DNA of 64,000 bases. Origin: Streptomyces endocoffeicus. GTDB taxonomy: Bacteria; Actinomycetota; Actinomycetes; Streptomycetales; Streptomycetaceae. The first letter of the stretch is position 1. Each line of letters opens with the position of its first letter. Of this stretch, positions 23,101 to 32,310 are shown in pieces. The stretch spans positions 1 to 64,000 of the forward strand of contig NZ_JAERRG010000006.1 in NCBI RefSeq assembly GCF_016741935.1, read 5' to 3'. A program made the position numbers and the translations under genes. Under the pieces are notes generated by a model, which was not told the DNA's origin, searched no databases, and worked only from the letters and a program-made list of their open reading frames with translations.

Positions 23101-26100
23101 TCGGCTCCTCCAGCGACGGCCGTTCGCTCGGGCTGACCGCCCCGCGCCCCGAAGGACAGCGGGCCGCGCTGGAGCGCGCCTACGCCAATGCCCGCGTCTC
23201 GCCCGCCGACGTCGGCCTGATCGAGGCGCACGGCACCGGTACGGTCGTCGGCGACCGCACCGAACTCACCGTGCTGGGCGAGGTGTTCACCGAGTCGGGG
23301 GCCGCACCCGGGGCGTGTGCGCTGGGCTCGGTGAAGTCCCAGATCGGCCACACCAAATGCGCCGCGGGCCTCGCCGGGCTGGTGAAGGCCGCGATGGCCC
23401 TGCATACGGGCATCACACCGCCGACCCTGCATCTGACCCGGCCCAACGAGGCGTGGGACGCGGACCGCAGCCCCTTCGCCTTCCACACCCGGGCCCGGCC
23501 ATGGGCCGCCGCGCCCGCCGAACGGGTGGCCGGGGTCAGCGCGTTCGGCTTCGGCGGGACCAACTTCCATGTGGTGCTCGCGGCACACGGCCGCGGAGCG
23601 CCACCCGCACAGGGGCTGGACGACTGGCCCGCCGAGCTGTTCCTCTTCCGCGGGACCGACCGGGCGGCGGCGCTGCGGCTGGTCCAGCAGACACTCGACG
23701 AGCTCGTGGCCAATGACACGGCGGGTCGGCCGTGGCGGCTGCGCGACCTCGCGCTGACCGCCTCCCGGCGGGCCGACGCCGGCCGGGAACCGGTCCGGGT
23801 GGCCGTGGTGGCCTCGGACCTGGACGACCTGGCCGCACGATTACGTCAGGTGCTCGCGGGCGATCCGCCGGGCCAGGGGCCGCGCGGAACGGACGGGCTG
23901 CACACGGCCCCGGACACGCCCGGGGAGACTGAGAAGACCGGGGAGACCGGGGAGACCGGCGAGACCGGCGAGACCGGCGAGACCGGGGGCAGCGGAGAGG
24001 CCGAGGGCGAGCCGGGGCGCGGCAAGGTCGCGTTTCTCTTCCCCGGGCAGGGCAGCCAGCGGCCCGGGATGTTCGCCGACGCCTTCGTCACCTTCCCCGA
24101 GCTCCAGCGCCATCTGCGCCACGGACGCGGCTACGCCGACGCGCTGTATCCCCCCGCCGCCTTCGACAAGGCCGGGGAGTCGGCACAGCGCACCGCGATC
24201 ACCGACACCCGGGTGGCCCAGCCAGCGCTGGGCATCGTCGGGCTCGCCGCGTACACCCTGCTCACCTCGGCCGGGGTACGGCCCGACATGGCGGCCGGAC
24301 ACAGCTACGGCGAGCTGGTCGCGCTGTGCGCCGCGGGCGCGCTCGACCCCCGTACGCTGCCGCGGCTGAGCGCCGAGCGGGCGGCCGCCATCCTCGGCGC
24401 CGCCGAGGCCGACTGGGAGGAGCCCGGCACCATGGCCGCCGTGACCGCGGCCCCCGACGAGGTCGAGCCGGTGCTGCGCGCGGCCGGGCTCGACGGGCGC
24501 GTGGTGGCCGCCAACCACAACGCACCACGGCAGACCGCGATCTCCGGGCCCCAGCGGGACATCGAGGAGGCGGTGCGGCTGCTGCGGGAGGCCGGGCACT
24601 CGGTCAAGCGGATCCCGGTGGCCTGCGCCTTCCACAGCCCGCTGGTGGCCGGGGCCGGTGCGCGGTTCGCCGAGGCGCTGGCCCGCCATCCGGTGCGCGA
24701 GGCGGAGTTCCCCGTCTGGGCGAACCGCACCGCTGCCCCGCACGGCGCGGAGCCGGATGCCATCCGCGCCGAACTCGTCGCCCAGATCGGCGCGCCGGTC
24801 CGCTTCGTGGCGCAGATCGAGGCCATGTACGAGGCGGGCGCACGGATCTTCGTGGAGGCCGGTCCGGGGACGGTGCTCACCCGGCTGGTGGGGGAGATCC
24901 TCGACGGCCGCCCGCATCTCGCCCTCGCGTGCGAGGGACGACGGTCCGGCGCCGCCGGGCCGCGGGGGTTTCTGGACACCCTCGCCCGGCTGGCCGTCGC
25001 GGGCGTTCCGGTACGTACTGCCTGGCTGTTCCACGGTCGGGACGCGGTGGCGGCGGGATCCGCCCCGCCACCGAAGCGGCCCGGCTGGACGGTCGACGGA
25101 CACCTCGTCCGCACCGCGAACGGTGAGCTCCTGCCCGGTGCGCTGGCACCGGCCCGACGTGTCATGGAGGCTACGGTGAGCCAGTCGGATCGGACGGGTG
25201 GCGGCGAGTACGGCGACAGAGACGCCCTGATCTCGGAGTTCCTGAGAACCAGCCGAGAGATGATCGCCGCCCAGCGCGATGTACTCCTCACCTACTTCGG
25301 TAGCGCTCCGGGCGAACGGCGCGTGGCGCCACCGTCCCCGGTCGCCCCGGCCACGTCCCTGCCCGCCGAGCTCGCCCCGGTGGCTGTCGCCCCGGTGGCC
25401 GCCGCCCCGGAGGTCCCGGCCCCGGCCGCCGACGTGGCTCCTGCCCCGCCCGCACCCGCCACGGGGCCCGATGTGCTGCGCGCGGTCTCCGAAATCATCA
25501 GCGAACGCACCGGCTATCCGGTCGACATGATCGAACCCGATCTCGATCTCGAGGCCGATCTCAGCATTGACTCCATCAAACGCGCCGAGATCGCGGGTGA
25601 GTTGGCGCGGCGGCTCGGTGTCGCGGGCGCGGACACCGCCGGCCTGGGCGATGAGGAGCTGGAGGAGCTGGCCAAGGCGCGTACCACCGCCGCCGTCACC
25701 GATTGGCTCACCGCCCGTCTCGCGCCCGCGACCCCCGTGACCCCCGCACCGGTCGATGAACCGGAGCAGGCGGCCGTGGACGGCGTGGCGCCCAAGCGGA
25801 TGCGGCTGGTGCCCGTGCCCCTCGGCGCACCGGACGACGGCGCCGCCGCGCCGCCCGATCTGACCGGCAGGCGCTTCGCCCTGCTCGGCGGGGACGCCGA
25901 CGGGGTGGCCGAGGCGGTGGCCGCCCGCCTCGGCGAGCGCGGTGCCGAGGCCGTCATCCTCACCGCCGGCCATCAGCTCACCGAGGACGACGGCCGGGTG
26001 GACGGTGTGCTGCTGCTCGATCCGCTGGCCGCTTCCGGCGCATCGGTGCTGCCCGAGGCGTTCACGGTCCTCCAGTCCGCCCTGCGGCGCGCCCCGCGGT

Positions 26101-27377
26101 GGCTGCTGGCGCTCCGCCGCACCGACCCGCTCGTCGCGCGCACGGCCGGGCTGCGCGGGGTGTTCCGTACGGTGGCCAGGGAGTACCCGGACACGATCAC
26201 CAGGCTGGTGGAGTTCCCCGCCGAGGCGGCCGGACTCGCCGATGCGGCCGGACTCGCCGATGGAGCCGGGTCCGCCGATGCGGCCAGGTCTGCCGACGCA
26301 GTCAGGCCCGCCGATGCGGTCAGGCCCGCCGATGCGGCCGGATCCGCCCACACCGTGGCCGACGGGCTGCTCGACGAGTTGCTCGCCCCGGACGGTACGC
26401 CCGTCGTCGTGCGCGACGCGGAAGGGCGCCGCCACCGGCTGGACCTCGTGGAGGCCCCGCTGGGCGCGCTCGCCGGTTCGGGCGCCGGGCCCGCCGGGGA
26501 CGGCGCGGCGGAGGCCGCCGCGCTCGGCCTGGACCGGGACGCGGTGGTGGTCCTGGTCGGCGGGGCGCGGGGCATCACCGCGCGGTTCGCCGCCACCCTC
26601 GCGTCCGCCGCCCGCTGCCGGATCGAGTTGCTCGGCCGTACGCCGGAGCCCGTGGGCCCCGAGGACCCGGCCACCGCCGGGGCCCGCGACGAGACCGTCC
26701 TGCGCGCGGCGCTCGCGGCGCGTGGCGGGCTCGGGCCCGCCGAGATCCAGCGGGAGGCCGCCCGGATCCTGGCGCGGCGCGAAGTGGCCGCCACCGCAGC
26801 GGAGTTGACCGCGCTCGGCGCCCGGGTCCGCTATCGCTCGGTGGATGTCCGCGACGCCGAAGCGGTGCTCCAGGCGGTGAAGCAGATCCACGCCGACCAC
26901 GGACGGCTGGACGGTGTGGTCTACGGGGCCGGTGTGATCGAGGACCGGCTGATCGCGGAGAAGTCCGCCGAGTCCTTCCAGCGGGTGTACGGCACCAAGG
27001 TGGAGGGAGCCCGGACGCTGCTGGACGCGCTGGCCGAACTGCCCGAACCCCCGGCGTTCGCGGTGTTGTTCGGCAGCATCGCCGCCGTGCTCGGCAACCG
27101 CGGCCAGGTGGACTACGCGGCGGCCAACGACGCGATGGAGACCCTCGGCGCGCGATGGCGGGACCGCACCGGCCGCCGGGCGCTGACCGTGCACTGGGGC
27201 CCGTGGGCACCGGCCGGAGCCCACGGCGGGATGGTGACACCGGAGCTCGGCCGCGAGTACGCCCGGCGCGGCATCTCGCTCATCGACCCGGAGGAGGGCA
27301 CGCTGGCGCTGCTGCGCGAGCTGGCCTGGGGCGAGGAGTCCACGGGGTCCGTCGTCTACACCGCCTCGGGCTGGTGA
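20193..27377 (+). CDS. Iterative PUFA/hglE-type polyketide synthase subunit, NPD-NPD-KS-AT-ACP-KR
   Basis: 2,394 residues. The ATG at 20193 follows TTTGGAGAAA. The N-terminus holds two nitronate-monooxygenase-like TIM-barrel domains (~10-240 and ~300-635). The second has AQGPMTRVSDQG and EGSECGGHVG, like PfaD, the FMN-dependent enoyl reductase of PUFA synthases. Then come a KS (~688-1127; Cys878 in DAACASS, EAHGTGT, GHTKCAAG), an AT (~1277-1566; GHSYGE, AFHS), an ACP (~1759-1839; Ser1794 in DLSIDSIKRAEI, a PfaA-like motif) and a KR (~2117-2336; GGARGIT, DYAAAN). It should build and reduce an acyl chain together with the next gene, which supplies DH. Repeats encoding GET (23941-23985) and a 6-residue Ala/Asp unit (26226-26351) mark linkers. 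The N-terminal fusion and duplication of the reductase are unusual compared with classical PfaA plus separate PfaD. Confidence 0.92.
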   Translation: MSAAVDAGDLVIGITPFGEPDARLAAAVSRAGGLGILDLGTTGRAALRAWEDIGEWAADGRYGIRVAAGCRLTPADLLDAAPADGSHGGGFGPHTVVLGVDSPWPVEAVAGHCRVLAEVTDLDEALDAIRAGAHGLIARGSESGGRIGQLGTFVLLQRLLADPRVSLPVWACGGIGPSTAAACVLGGAAGVVLDTQLALLAESGLPEDRAAAIRSMDGSETTVLDGHRILRRRGRGPHPGPDLTVGQDGFLAARLAERWRDAGRTVRGIADAVREAAHEAVRNGSPVVAGLRPGAPLSTRLGTRLPLAQGPMTRVSDQGAFASAVAAGGALPFIALALAGRAQARTMLEEAAAALDGRPWGVGVLGFAPEEIRNAQLEAVREIRPSHAIIAGGRPSQAKALERDGIATFLHVPSPGLLRQYLQAGARRFVFEGSECGGHVGPRNSFPLWEAQIAVIGDFLDEAAHDPRHTAGTDGADAADGTDGAGIEIFFAGGVHDERSAAMVAALAAPLTRRGVAVGSLMGTAYLFTEEAVAHGAVQPLFQRQVVAAEHTVLLETAPGHATRCVPSPFTESFDTVKERLRNEGLPDREVWERLERLNVGRLRIASKGMDRGPDGALAPVDEDGQLSGGMFMAGQVAVMRSATTTIAALHHAVGPGAADFLTACAEAVCERLGVATAPAAAEAPAPLDVAVVGMACMFPQAPDLASFWANVVGGVDAVTEVPAERWDPAVHYTGDKEGASASQWGGFLPPIPFDPLRYGIPPASLGSIEPVQLLALEAARRALDDAGYGDPGDGGRAFERSRTSVVFGAEAGSDLSNAQTLRAVLPSYVHEVPRALADQLPRLTEDSFPGMLANVISGRIANRLDLGGANYTVDAACASSLAAVDVACKELTAGTSDLVLCGGADLHNGINDYVLFSSVHALSPTGRSRTFDSSADGIALGEGVACVVLKRLADAERDGDRVYAVIKGVGSSSDGRSLGLTAPRPEGQRAALERAYANARVSPADVGLIEAHGTGTVVGDRTELTVLGEVFTESGAAPGACALGSVKSQIGHTKCAAGLAGLVKAAMALHTGITPPTLHLTRPNEAWDADRSPFAFHTRARPWAAAPAERVAGVSAFGFGGTNFHVVLAAHGRGAPPAQGLDDWPAELFLFRGTDRAAALRLVQQTLDELVANDTAGRPWRLRDLALTASRRADAGREPVRVAVVASDLDDLAARLRQVLAGDPPGQGPRGTDGLHTAPDTPGETEKTGETGETGETGETGETGGSGEAEGEPGRGKVAFLFPGQGSQRPGMFADAFVTFPELQRHLRHGRGYADALYPPAAFDKAGESAQRTAITDTRVAQPALGIVGLAAYTLLTSAGVRPDMAAGHSYGELVALCAAGALDPRTLPRLSAERAAAILGAAEADWEEPGTMAAVTAAPDEVEPVLRAAGLDGRVVAANHNAPRQTAISGPQRDIEEAVRLLREAGHSVKRIPVACAFHSPLVAGAGARFAEALARHPVREAEFPVWANRTAAPHGAEPDAIRAELVAQIGAPVRFVAQIEAMYEAGARIFVEAGPGTVLTRLVGEILDGRPHLALACEGRRSGAAGPRGFLDTLARLAVAGVPVRTAWLFHGRDAVAAGSAPPPKRPGWTVDGHLVRTANGELLPGALAPARRVMEATVSQSDRTGGGEYGDRDALISEFLRTSREMIAAQRDVLLTYFGSAPGERRVAPPSPVAPATSLPAELAPVAVAPVAAAPEVPAPAADVAPAPPAPATGPDVLRAVSEIISERTGYPVDMIEPDLDLEADLSIDSIKRAEIAGELARRLGVAGADTAGLGDEELEELAKARTTAAVTDWLTARLAPATPVTPAPVDEPEQAAVDGVAPKRMRLVPVPLGAPDDGAAAPPDLTGRRFALLGGDADGVAEAVAARLGERGAEAVILTAGHQLTEDDGRVDGVLLLDPLAASGASVLPEAFTVLQSALRRAPRWLLALRRTDPLVARTAGLRGVFRTVAREYPDTITRLVEFPAEAAGLADAAGLADGAGSADAARSADAVRPADAVRPADAAGSAHTVADGLLDELLAPDGTPVVVRDAEGRRHRLDLVEAPLGALAGSGAGPAGDGAAEAAALGLDRDAVVVLVGGARGITARFAATLASAARCRIELLGRTPEPVGPEDPATAGARDETVLRAALAARGGLGPAEIQREAARILARREVAATAAELTALGARVRYRSVDVRDAEAVLQAVKQIHADHGRLDGVVYGAGVIEDRLIAEKSAESFQRVYGTKVEGARTLLDALAELPEPPAFAVLFGSIAAVLGNRGQVDYAAANDAMETLGARWRDRTGRRALTVHWGPWAPAGAHGGMVTPELGREYARRGISLIDPEEGTLALLRELAWGEESTGSVVYTASGW
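23941..23985 (+). repeat. In-frame 9-bp repeat in KS-AT linker
   Basis: Five 9-base units of the form g(g/c)gagaccg encode Gly-Glu-Thr repeats, with two degenerate units just upstream. They lie in the linker between KS and AT of the PUFA-like synthase and keep frame. Confidence 0.8.
26226..26351 (+). repeat. In-frame 18-bp repeat before the KR
   Basis: Seven 18-base units encode a hexapeptide family (AAGLAD, GAGSAD, AARSAD, AVRPAD, AAGSAH). They sit in the region between the ACP and the KR catalytic half of the PUFA-like synthase. Units 1-2 and 5-6 are near-identical pairs, pointing to repeat expansion. Confidence 0.8.
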
Positions 27378-30300
27378 GCGTGACGGACGAGCAGTCGCAC
27401 CGGCAGCCGCCGGTGGCCATCGTCGGGATGTCCGTGCTGCTGCCCGGCTCGCCGGACCTGGACACGTACTGGCGCAACCTGGTCGGTGGCGTGGACGCGA
27501 TCAGCGAGGTCCCGGACGGGCGGTGGGACGCAGGTTTCTACGCCCCGGACGGCGGTGCCGATACGCCGACGGCACCCGACCGGGTGTACTGCCGACGGGG
27601 CGGATTCGTCGACGAGTTCGCCCGGGTCGAGGCCGCCCGGTTCGGGATCATGCCGAACTCGGTGTCCGGCACCGAACCCGATCAGCTGATCGCCCTGGGC
27701 GTCGCGGCGGCGGCCATCGCCGACGCGGGCGGTGAGGACCGGCTGCCCGACCGGCAGCGGGTGGGCGTGGTGCTGGGCCGGGGCGGCTATCTCACTCCCG
27801 GTCTTGTCCGGCTCGACCAGCGGGTGCGCACCGCCCACCAGCTCGTACGGACCCTCGGCGAGCTGCTGCCCGACCTCGGCCCCGGCCAACTCGACCGCGT
27901 ACGGGCCGCGTTCACCGAGCGGCTGGGCCCGGACCGGCCGGAGTCGGCCATCGGCCTGGTGCCCAACCTCGCCGCCTCGCGCATCGCCAACCGGCTCGAT
28001 CTGCGCGGCCCCGCGTACACCGTGGACGCCGCCTGCGCCTCCTCGCTCGTCGCCGTCGACCAGGCCGTGGGGGAGCTGGTCTCGGGGCGGTGCGATGTGA
28101 TGCTCGCGGGCGGGGTGCACCACTGCCACGACATCACCCTGTGGAGCGTCTTCTCCCAACTGCGCGCGCTGTCGCCGAGCCAGCGGATCCGGCCCTTCCA
28201 CCGCGCGGCCGACGGCCTGCTGATCGGCGAGGGCACCGGCGTGGTCGTCCTGAAACGGCTCGCCGACGCACTGCGCGACGGCGACCGCGTCTACGCGGTG
28301 ATCCGCGGCACCGGCGTGGCCTCCGACGGCCGTGCCACCGGTCTGGTCAACCCGGACCCGGGCGGTCAGACCCGTGCCGTACGGCAGGCGTGGCGGGCCG
28401 CGGGCCTCGATCCGCGCGAGCCGGGCGCCATCGGGCTGCTGGAGGCGCACGGCACTGCCACCCCCGCCGGGGACGCGGCCGAACTGGCCACGCTGGCCGA
28501 GGTGTTCGGACCCGGTGGCATGCCGGGTGAGACGGCCGTCATCGGCTCGGTGAAGTCGATGATCGGCCACACCATGCCCGCCGCCGGTGTCGCGGGCCTG
28601 GTGAAGGCCGCCCTCGCGGTCCACCACGGCCGGTTGCTGCCCACCCTGCACTGCGACGACCCCCATCCGGCGCTCGCGGCCACCCGCTTCTCCGTGCTCG
28701 ACGCGGCCAGGCCCTGGGACGCGCCCGTACGGCGCGCCGCCGTCAACGCCTTCGGCTTCGGTGGGATCAACGCCCATGTGGTGCTGGAGCAGCCGCCGCG
28801 GGTGCCGGAGCCGCGCCGCGCCACGACCCTCGTCATCGAACCGGAGCGAGTGCTGGCGCTGGCCGCGGACACCCCGGAGCAGCTGGCCGAACTGCTGGCG
28901 GCGGACGACACGACCGTACGGACGACGGTGACGGGGCGGGACGCCCGTACCCGCCTGGGCATCGTCGAGCCCACCGCGAAACGGCTGGCACTCGCCCGGC
29001 GCATGGTGGCCAAGGGCCGCCCGTGGCGGGGCCGTAACGACATCTGGTTCACGCCCGAGCCACTGCTCGGCGCGGGCCCGGCGCCGAGGGGGAAACTCGC
29101 CTTCGTCTTCCCCGGTCTCGAAGCCGAGTTCGTCCCGCGTGTCGACGGTGTCGCGGAATACTTCGGGCTCTCCCGCCCGGCCGGGGACCGCTTCGGCGAG
29201 GCGGCGCGCGTGGGCGACATCGGCCGCCATGGCGTCGGCGTCTTCGGCGTCGGGCAGCTGCTGGACGCGGCACTGCGGCGGATGGGGGTCGTACCGGACG
29301 CGGTGGCCGGGCACAGCGTGGGGGAGTGGACCGCGCTGGTCGTGGGCGGCCTCTACGCGGGCGAGGAGGTCGATGCCTTCCTGGACTCCTTCGACCCGGA
29401 CGCGCTGCGAGTGCCCGGTCTGGCCTTCGCGGTCCTCGGCGCGGGTGCGCGACGAGTGTCCGACGCGCTCACCGAGCGGGCGGACGGCCGGATCGTGCTC
29501 TCGCACGACAACGCGCCCAGCCAGTCGATGGTGTGCGGGCCGCGCGACGATGTCGAGGAGTTCGTCCGGGCCATGCGCGCCGAGGGTGTGATCGCGCAGG
29601 TCCTGCCCTTCCAGTCCGGCTTCCACACCCCGATGCTGGCGCCCTACCTCGACCCCATTCGGGCCGTGACGGAACGCTTCGAGCTGCTCCTGCCGCCCAG
29701 GACCCCCGTCTGGTCCGGGACGACCGCCGCACCCTATCCGGCGACGGAAGCGGAGGTGCGCGAGCTGTTCCTCCGGCATCTGCTGGAGCCGGTGCGCTTC
29801 AGGCTGCTGACGGAAGCGTTGTACGAGGCGGGGTTCCGTGCGTTCGTCCAGGTCGGCACGGGGCAGTTGGGGTCGCTCATCGGCGACACCTTGCATGGCC
29901 GTGATCACTTGGTGGTGGCCGCCAACTCGCCCCACCGGGACGGGGTGTCCCAACTTCGGCGCGTGGCCACGGCGCTGTGGGCGGAGGGGGTGGAGGTGGA
30001 TCCCGCGTTGCCATGTGAAGCCTCGGGCACGAGATCGGCGCTTCCCGCGGTGCGACTGGATCTGAGCGGTTCGCTGATCTCGCTCACCGAACCGCACCTG
30101 ACCGAGCTGCGCGAGCACGTACTCCACGTGGTGGGCAATCGTTCCTCCCCCGGCTACCGCCGGGAGGTGCCCCCTGGGCGGAACGGGTGGGCACCACCCC
30201 ACCCGCACCCGGCAACGGCGAATGCGTTGCACGCAGCGCCTCCGCACGCCCCGTGGGCAGCTGAATTAAACGCCCTGCTCAGTGAGACCGCCGCCACCGC

Positions 30301-31948
30301 GACAGCGGTCATCGCGGCAAGCCGCCCACCGACCCCCCACACCCACGATTTGCGGGTCTCCACGGAGACCATGCCCTACCTCCGCGACCACTGCTTCTTC
30401 CCCCAACGCCCAGGCTGGCCCGCTGAGTCGGACCGCTGGCCCGTGGTTCCGGCCACCACGATCGTCCAGCACCTCATGGCAACGGCGGAGCGCACGGCGG
30501 GCAACAATCTCGTGGCCTTCGCCGTGCACGGCGCCCGCTTCGACCAGTGGGTGACGGCGTCACCCCCCACCACCGTCCAGGTCACCGCGACCCCCACCAC
30601 GGCGGCCCAGTACACCGTCACCTTCGGCCGCAGCGCCCGCGCCACCGTGGAAGTGGCCGCCCGCCACCCCGATACGCGTCCCGCGCCCTGGAGGTTCGCC
30701 CCCGCCACCGAGCGCACACCCGACCACGCCGCTCAACTCATCTACGCCGAGCGCTGGATGTTCCACGGCCCGGCCTTCCAGGGGCTCACCGAACTCACCG
30801 CGATCGGCGCATCGCACATTCGCGGCACGATCACCACACCCCCCGCGCCCGGAGCGCTGCTGGACAACGTCGGACAGCTCCTCGGCTACTGGATCATGGC
30901 GACCCGCACCGAACGGACCGTGGTCTTCCCGATCGGCATGCGTCTGATGCGCTTCTTCGGACCGCATCCGGCCCCCGGCACCCCGGTGGAGTGCCTGATC
31001 AGGATCACCTCGCTGACCGATACCGCGCTCGAGGCCGATGCGCAGTTGCTGATCGGCGGCGAGGTGTGGGCGGAGCTGTCCGGCTGGCAGGACCGCCGGT
31101 TCGACAACCACCCCGAAACCCGGCCCGTGGAGCGCTTCCCACAGCGCAACACGCTGTCGCGGCCCCAGCCTGGCGGTTGGGTACTGCTCCATGAGCGCTG
31201 GCCCGACCTGGCCTCCCGCGACCTGATCATGCGTAACCACCTGGGCGGCGACGAGCGCACCGGCTATGAACACCAGCCGCCACGCGGCCGCAGACAGTGG
31301 CTGCTGGGCAGGATCGCGGCCAAGGACGCCGTACGGCGGTGGCTCTGGGACCATGGCGAAGGCCCGGTCTTCCCCGCCGAGATCGGCATCCGCGAGGACG
31401 CCCACGGGCGCCCGTACGCCATCGGCGTGCACGGCCGGACCCTGCCCGAACTGGCGCTCTCGCTGGCACACCGGGCCGAGACCGGGGTCGCCCTCGTGGT
31501 GCCGCGCCACGCGAACGGCGCCGCGGGCCCCGGTATCGCCCTCGAAGAGGTCACCGACCACGATGACGTGGCCGTCGCCCTCGCCTGGCCGGAGCGGGAA
31601 CTCCTCTCGGCCCTGACGGCCCGGACCGGTGGATCACCCGGCCGCTGGGCCACCGCCTTCCGGGCCGCGAAGGAGGCGGTCGCCACGGCGGAGGGCGCCG
31701 GACTCCGCGACCGGCCACGGGACCTGACCATCGCCGGGGTACGGCCGCCCGGTGCGGGCCACCCCGACGCGCCACCGGCCCGGCTCATCGTCGAAGTGGC
31801 GACCACCACGCCCGGACAGCCCCCGCGCCGCTACGAAGTCCACACCATGACCATCGCCAACCCGCCCGGACTGCCGGACCGGGACTACGCCGTGGCCTGG
31901 ACGACCGGCCCGGACCACAAGGAACAGGACGAGGAGAGCGATCAGTGA
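27374..31948 (+). CDS. Iterative PKS subunit KS-AT-DH with degenerate phosphopantetheinyl-transferase-like C-terminus
   Basis: 1,524 residues. The GTG start overlaps the previous stop (GTGA), implying translational coupling. The KS (~15-475) has Cys221 in DAACASS, EAHGTAT and GHTMPAAG. The AT (~574-860) has GHSVGEW and GFHTP. A hot-dog DH (~999-1239) has the YLRDHCFF His segment, WMFHGPAFQGL and a DNVGQ acid/Gln pair. The last ~220 residues begin with WLLGRIAAKDAVR and include GRPYA, LSLAHR, GIALE and AAKEA, which follow the order of Sfp-type PPTase motifs. However, the usual metal-binding Asp of GxDxE appears as Ala, and the second Lys of the KEA motif is lost, so activity is doubtful. It supplies dehydration, and perhaps a second condensation activity, to the partner subunit. 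Confidence 0.88.
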   Translation: MSVTDEQSHRQPPVAIVGMSVLLPGSPDLDTYWRNLVGGVDAISEVPDGRWDAGFYAPDGGADTPTAPDRVYCRRGGFVDEFARVEAARFGIMPNSVSGTEPDQLIALGVAAAAIADAGGEDRLPDRQRVGVVLGRGGYLTPGLVRLDQRVRTAHQLVRTLGELLPDLGPGQLDRVRAAFTERLGPDRPESAIGLVPNLAASRIANRLDLRGPAYTVDAACASSLVAVDQAVGELVSGRCDVMLAGGVHHCHDITLWSVFSQLRALSPSQRIRPFHRAADGLLIGEGTGVVVLKRLADALRDGDRVYAVIRGTGVASDGRATGLVNPDPGGQTRAVRQAWRAAGLDPREPGAIGLLEAHGTATPAGDAAELATLAEVFGPGGMPGETAVIGSVKSMIGHTMPAAGVAGLVKAALAVHHGRLLPTLHCDDPHPALAATRFSVLDAARPWDAPVRRAAVNAFGFGGINAHVVLEQPPRVPEPRRATTLVIEPERVLALAADTPEQLAELLAADDTTVRTTVTGRDARTRLGIVEPTAKRLALARRMVAKGRPWRGRNDIWFTPEPLLGAGPAPRGKLAFVFPGLEAEFVPRVDGVAEYFGLSRPAGDRFGEAARVGDIGRHGVGVFGVGQLLDAALRRMGVVPDAVAGHSVGEWTALVVGGLYAGEEVDAFLDSFDPDALRVPGLAFAVLGAGARRVSDALTERADGRIVLSHDNAPSQSMVCGPRDDVEEFVRAMRAEGVIAQVLPFQSGFHTPMLAPYLDPIRAVTERFELLLPPRTPVWSGTTAAPYPATEAEVRELFLRHLLEPVRFRLLTEALYEAGFRAFVQVGTGQLGSLIGDTLHGRDHLVVAANSPHRDGVSQLRRVATALWAEGVEVDPALPCEASGTRSALPAVRLDLSGSLISLTEPHLTELREHVLHVVGNRSSPGYRREVPPGRNGWAPPHPHPATANALHAAPPHAPWAAELNALLSETAATATAVIAASRPPTPHTHDLRVSTETMPYLRDHCFFPQRPGWPAESDRWPVVPATTIVQHLMATAERTAGNNLVAFAVHGARFDQWVTASPPTTVQVTATPTTAAQYTVTFGRSARATVEVAARHPDTRPAPWRFAPATERTPDHAAQLIYAERWMFHGPAFQGLTELTAIGASHIRGTITTPPAPGALLDNVGQLLGYWIMATRTERTVVFPIGMRLMRFFGPHPAPGTPVECLIRITSLTDTALEADAQLLIGGEVWAELSGWQDRRFDNHPETRPVERFPQRNTLSRPQPGGWVLLHERWPDLASRDLIMRNHLGGDERTGYEHQPPRGRRQWLLGRIAAKDAVRRWLWDHGEGPVFPAEIGIREDAHGRPYAIGVHGRTLPELALSLAHRAETGVALVVPRHANGAAGPGIALEEVTDHDDVAVALAWPERELLSALTARTGGSPGRWATAFRAAKEAVATAEGAGLRDRPRDLTIAGVRPPGAGHPDAPPARLIVEVATTTPGQPPRRYEVHTMTIANPPGLPDRDYAVAWTTGPDHKEQDEESDQ

Positions 31949-32307
31949 CCACCGTCAATCAGGCCGCCCCGTCACCCGCCGCCGAGGCACCGGTCAGCAC
32001 ACCGGCCGGCGCACCAGCCGACGCACCGGCCGTGCTCGCGGAGATATCCGGGATGCTCCGGACGATGCTCGACGAATACGGGCTCGACGATATCGAGGTC
32101 ACCATGGGGACCCGCTTCACCGAGGATCTGGAGCTGGAGAGCATCGATCTGGTGGCGCTGGCCGGCAGCCTGGAGGCCCGGTACGGCAGACAGGTCAACT
32201 TCGCCGAGTTCGTGGCCGGCCTCGACCTCGACGAGATCATCGACCTCACCGTGGGACAGCTCGTCGAGTATGTCGTCCGGTGCCTCAGAGCCGCCCGGGA
32301 GCGCTGA
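31945..32307 (+). CDS. Discrete acyl carrier protein
   Basis: A 120-residue ACP whose GTG start overlaps the previous stop (GTGA). A Pro/Ala-rich N-terminal tail of about 28 residues precedes the carrier fold. The phosphopantetheine attachment site is Ser66 in EDLELESIDLVAL, followed by the typical helix III region FAEFVAGLDLDEI. It probably serves the two iterative PKS subunits as an extra or loading carrier, or hands the finished chain to the hydrolase encoded next. An acidic helix II is consistent with interaction with KS and AT domains. Confidence 0.92.
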   Translation: MTTVNQAAPSPAAEAPVSTPAGAPADAPAVLAEISGMLRTMLDEYGLDDIEVTMGTRFTEDLELESIDLVALAGSLEARYGRQVNFAEFVAGLDLDEIIDLTVGQLVEYVVRCLRAARER

Positions 32308-32310
32308 CCG

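Noticed and set aside
23941..23985. Possible CRISPR-like repeat
   Set aside because: 9-bp perfect-phase coding repeats without spacers inside a KS-AT linker, and no cas genes.
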